Of a DNA stretch of 64,000 nt, positions 61,946 through 64,000 are shown piece after piece. The position numbers were made by a program, and so were the translations under genes. A model generated the notes under the pieces. It ran no database searches. It was not told where the DNA came from and saw only the letters and a list, made by a program, of their open reading frames with translations. The DNA is from Streptomyces tendae (GTDB lineage Bacteria > Actinomycetota > Actinomycetes > Streptomycetales > Streptomycetaceae), in the NCBI RefSeq assembly GCF_008632955.1, contig NZ_CP043959.1, forward strand, positions 3,286,001 to 3,350,000, in the 5' to 3' direction. The number at the start of each line of letters is the position of its first letter. Position 1 is the stretch's first letter.

Positions 61946-62946
61946 GCCTGCCGTACCTCCTCGAGGGTGACGGGACGGTGCTCGTGCAGCGACAGTGTGC
62001 ACGCCTCGGCGATCCAGCCCGCCTCCAGCGCGTCCGCGATGGTGCACGGCGACGTGCGCGACCCGGCCACCACCTCGGTGAACGCGGTGAGTTCGGCGCG
62101 GTAGGCGTCGGTGAAGCGGTCCATGAAGAAGTCGTGCGGCACACCCGCCGGGAACGTCACGCCCGGCTCGACGGAGCGCAGCGGCAGCTTGTCCTCGAGG
62201 CCCACCGCGATGGAGTCGGCGAAGCCGTGGATCTCCATGCGGACGTCGTAACCCCGGCCGTTGTGGCGGCTGTTGGAGACCACGGCGATGGTGCCGTCGT
62301 CCAGGGTGAGCACGGCGCCGGTGGTGTCTGCGTCACCCGCCTCCTTGATGAAGTCGGCGCCCCGGTTGCCGCCGACCGCGTACACCTCGGTCACCTCGCG
62401 GCCGGTCACCCAGCGGATGATGTCGAAGTCGTGCACCGAGCAGTCCCGGAAGATGCCCCCGGACGCGGCGATGTACGCGGCGGGCGGCGGGGCCGGGTCC
62501 AGGGTCGTCGAGCGTACGGTGTGCAGCGTGCCCAGCTCGCCCGCCCGGACGGCGGCGTGGGCGGCGACGAAGCCGGCGTCGAAACGGCGGTTGTAGCCGA
62601 TCTGCACGGGCACGTCCCGGCCCGCGACGGCCTTCAGCACCTCGACGCCCTCGGTCATGGTGCGGGCGACGGGCTTCTCGCAGAAGACGGGGACACCCGC
62701 CTCGACGCAGGCCGTGATCAGATGCGGGTGGGCGTCGGTCGCGGCGGCCACGACCACGCCGTCCACCCCGGCCGCCAGCAGGGCCTCGGGGGAGTCCGCG
62801 ACCTGCGCGCCGAAGCGCTCCGCGGCGGCCTTCGCGGCGTCCGCGAACGGGTCGGAGACGACGAGGGACTCGACGGCGTCGAGCCCGGACAGGGTCTCGG
62901 CGTGGAAGGCGCCGATGCGGCCGAGGCCGAGGATTCCGATGCGCAT
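61942..62946 (-). CDS. Gfo/Idh/MocA family oxidoreductase, inositol 2-dehydrogenase-like
   Basis: A 334-residue IolG-like dehydrogenase: MRIGILGLGRIGAFHAETL, PVFCEKPVARTM (EKP motif), IGYNRRFDAGF, and the DCSVHDFDIIRWVTG active site with Asp-x3-His-x3-Asp spacing. The IolG resemblance and its place 7 kb from the main iolG suggest a second inositol-isomer dehydrogenase (scyllo or D-chiro). GGAGC precedes ATG 62946. It overlaps the next gene by 4 nt. Confidence 0.87.
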   Translation of the reverse strand: MRIGILGLGRIGAFHAETLSGLDAVESLVVSDPFADAAKAAAERFGAQVADSPEALLAAGVDGVVVAAATDAHPHLITACVEAGVPVFCEKPVARTMTEGVEVLKAVAGRDVPVQIGYNRRFDAGFVAAHAAVRAGELGTLHTVRSTTLDPAPPPAAYIAASGGIFRDCSVHDFDIIRWVTGREVTEVYAVGGNRGADFIKEAGDADTTGAVLTLDDGTIAVVSNSRHNGRGYDVRMEIHGFADSIAVGLEDKLPLRSVEPGVTFPAGVPHDFFMDRFTDAYRAELTAFTEVVAGSRTSPCTIADALEAGWIAEACTLSLHEHRPVTLEEVRQA

Positions 62947-63014
62947 GGGGCGGTGCTCCTTCGGTGCGGGTGGTGCTGGGGGTACTGCCGGTGCGGTCGG
63001 GCGCGGGGGGACGG

Positions 63015-63791
63015 TCAGTCGAGGCCGCCGAGGACGTTCTGGTCCCAGTCGATCACGGACCCGGTGACCACCCCGGACCGCTCGGAGAGCAGCAGGACCA
63101 CGAAGTCGGCGATCTCGTCCGGCCGGCCGAGCTTCCCCATCGGCAGCCGCGCCGCGGCCCGCTCCCGCCAGTCGTCGCCGGCGCCGTGGAAGGTGCGCTG
63201 GGTGGCGTCCTCGCCCTCCGTCGCGGTCCAGCCGATGTTCAGGCCGTTGATCCGGATCCGGTCCCACCGGTGCGCGTGCGCCGCGTTGCGGGTCAGGCCC
63301 ATCAGCCCCGCCTTCGCGGCGACGTACGGCGCGAGGAACGGCTGCCCGCCGTGCGCCGAGGAGGTGATGACGTTGACGATCGTGCCGGGCTCGGCGCGCC
63401 GCACCATGTCGGCGACCGCCGCCTGCATGGCGAAGAACGGCGCCTTGAGGTTGATCGCGATGTGCTGGTCGAACAGCTCGGGCGTGGTGTCCAGGAGCGT
63501 CCCGCGTGAGGTCAGTCCGGCGGAGTTGACCAGACAGTCGATTCGGCCGTACGCCTGGACGACCTGGGCGACCGATTCCCTGGCCTGCTCCGCGTCGGCC
63601 AGGTCGGCCCGTACGAACATGGCCTTGCCGCCCTGCCCGGCCAGTTCGGCGACCAGCGCCTCACCCGGCTCCGGGCGGCGGCCGCTGACCGCCACGACCG
63701 CGCCCTCGCGCACCGCGGCCCGTGCGACGGCGGCACCCACACCCTGGCTGCCGCCGTTGACGAGGACGACCTTGTCGTCGAGAAGTCCCAT
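63015..63791 (-). CDS. SDR family oxidoreductase
   Basis: A 258-residue classical SDR: VLVNGGSQGVGAAVARA (cofactor motif), NSAGLTSRG, and the active site NVITSSAHGGQPFLAPYVAAKAGLM split as Ser and Tyr-x3-Lys, with a Gly-Pro-like late segment and VTGSVIDWDQNVLGG ending. It is 68 nt upstream of the IolG-like gene and likely in the same operon; the substrate is probably a sugar or polyol. GGAAGGAC lies 5-6 nt before the ATG. Confidence 0.87.
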   Translation of the reverse strand: MGLLDDKVVLVNGGSQGVGAAVARAAVREGAVVAVSGRRPEPGEALVAELAGQGGKAMFVRADLADAEQARESVAQVVQAYGRIDCLVNSAGLTSRGTLLDTTPELFDQHIAINLKAPFFAMQAAVADMVRRAEPGTIVNVITSSAHGGQPFLAPYVAAKAGLMGLTRNAAHAHRWDRIRINGLNIGWTATEGEDATQRTFHGAGDDWRERAAARLPMGKLGRPDEIADFVVLLLSERSGVVTGSVIDWDQNVLGGLD

Positions 63792-63822
63792 GATGTCCTT
63801 CCGGGTTCTTCGGTGTCGGGGT

Positions 63823-64000
63823 TCAGCTCGCGCGGCGTGCGGCGGCGGCCCGCAGCTCGTCGCGCAGGGCCCGGGGGGTCCGGCCCTCGCGCAGCGCCCG
63901 GCGCACCACGTCGGCCTGCGAGGGCGGCGCGAGACCGTCGACCGGCGGGTCGTTGTCCAGGTTGGTGGGGAACGGGTAGCCCTCGGCGCTCGCCGCGATC
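63823..64000 (-). CDS. C-terminal part of an unidentified protein, cut by the window edge
   Basis: The last 59 residues of a gene that begins beyond position 64000. It contains EGYPFPTNLDNDPPVDGL and ends in an Arg/Ala-rich helix (REGRTPRALRDELRAAA). I do not recognise the family. It is 31 nt upstream of the SDR gene and transcribed in the same direction, so it is probably part of the same operon. Confidence 0.7.
   Translation of the reverse strand, partial: IAASAEGYPFPTNLDNDPPVDGLAPPSQADVVRRALREGRTPRALRDELRAAAARRAS

Overview
The window is high-GC actinobacterial DNA with typical Streptomyces features: a complete conservon (CvnABCD-type operon), a c-di-AMP (ydaO-type) riboswitch in front of a LysM/M23 cell-wall hydrolase, many GTG/TTG starts, several probable leaderless genes, and myo-inositol and trehalose (LpqY-SugABC-like) uptake genes. 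I place it in the genus Streptomyces from gene content and composition only. No integrase, transposase, CRISPR array, phage region or secondary-metabolite cluster was recognised. It looks like chromosomal arm or near-arm DNA dominated by carbon catabolism and regulation.

Layout. 0.2-9.0 kb: riboswitch-controlled peptidoglycan hydrolase, SGNH hydrolase, metallo-beta-lactamase-fold protein, GNAT, then a cold-shock block (cspA-type gene, DEAD-box helicase, CBS protein, MerR-like protein) and a convergent RNase J. 9.1-15.4 kb: an operon for the lower protocatechuate 4,5-cleavage/gallate route (OMA tautomerase, OMA hydratase, CHA aldolase, PDC hydrolase-like enzyme, MFS importer) with a divergent FCD-type GntR regulator and a shared palindromic operator. 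15.7-20.0 kb: conservon. 20.1-23.3 kb: tdh-kbl threonine degradation and a LysR regulator. 23.4-26.6 kb: TetR/SDR divergent pair with two operators, XRE-cupin/GNAT operon, MmcQ-like protein. 26.6-28.4 kb: split transketolase with a MerR/SoxR-type promoter. 28.5 kb: tRNA-Pro(GGG), repeated identically at 43.0 kb.

29.5-33.8 kb: trehalose-type ABC importer operon. 33.8-37.0 kb: NUDIX-like protein, DUF574 methyltransferase, HhH-GPD endonuclease, DUF3140 protein and Dps. 37.1-39.2 kb: thiolase and TSUP permease. 39.3-44.1 kb: diacylglycerol-kinase-like gene, cobK, cobF, DUF309 gene and an endonuclease/exonuclease/phosphatase gene; three of these carry single-base frameshifts, a cluster that suggests base-calling errors at least as much as real decay.

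44.2-55.0 kb: inositol catabolism. One arm (iolC, aldolase-like, iolB, iolD, GntR) runs left; the other (binding protein, permease, ATPase, IolE/H-like, iolG) runs right from a shared intergenic region. Uptake by the ABC transporter feeds oxidation by IolG, dehydration, ring opening by IolD, isomerisation by IolB, phosphorylation by IolC and aldol cleavage; iolA is not in the window. 55.0-60.3 kb: surface/secreted proteins, including a metallophosphoesterase with a WxL-like C-terminus followed by a DUF916 (WxL-partner) membrane protein. 60.3-60.9 kb: non-coding tandem and nested repeats. 60.9-64.0 kb: a leftward operon of two Gfo/Idh/MocA dehydrogenases, an SDR and a partial gene cut by the window edge.
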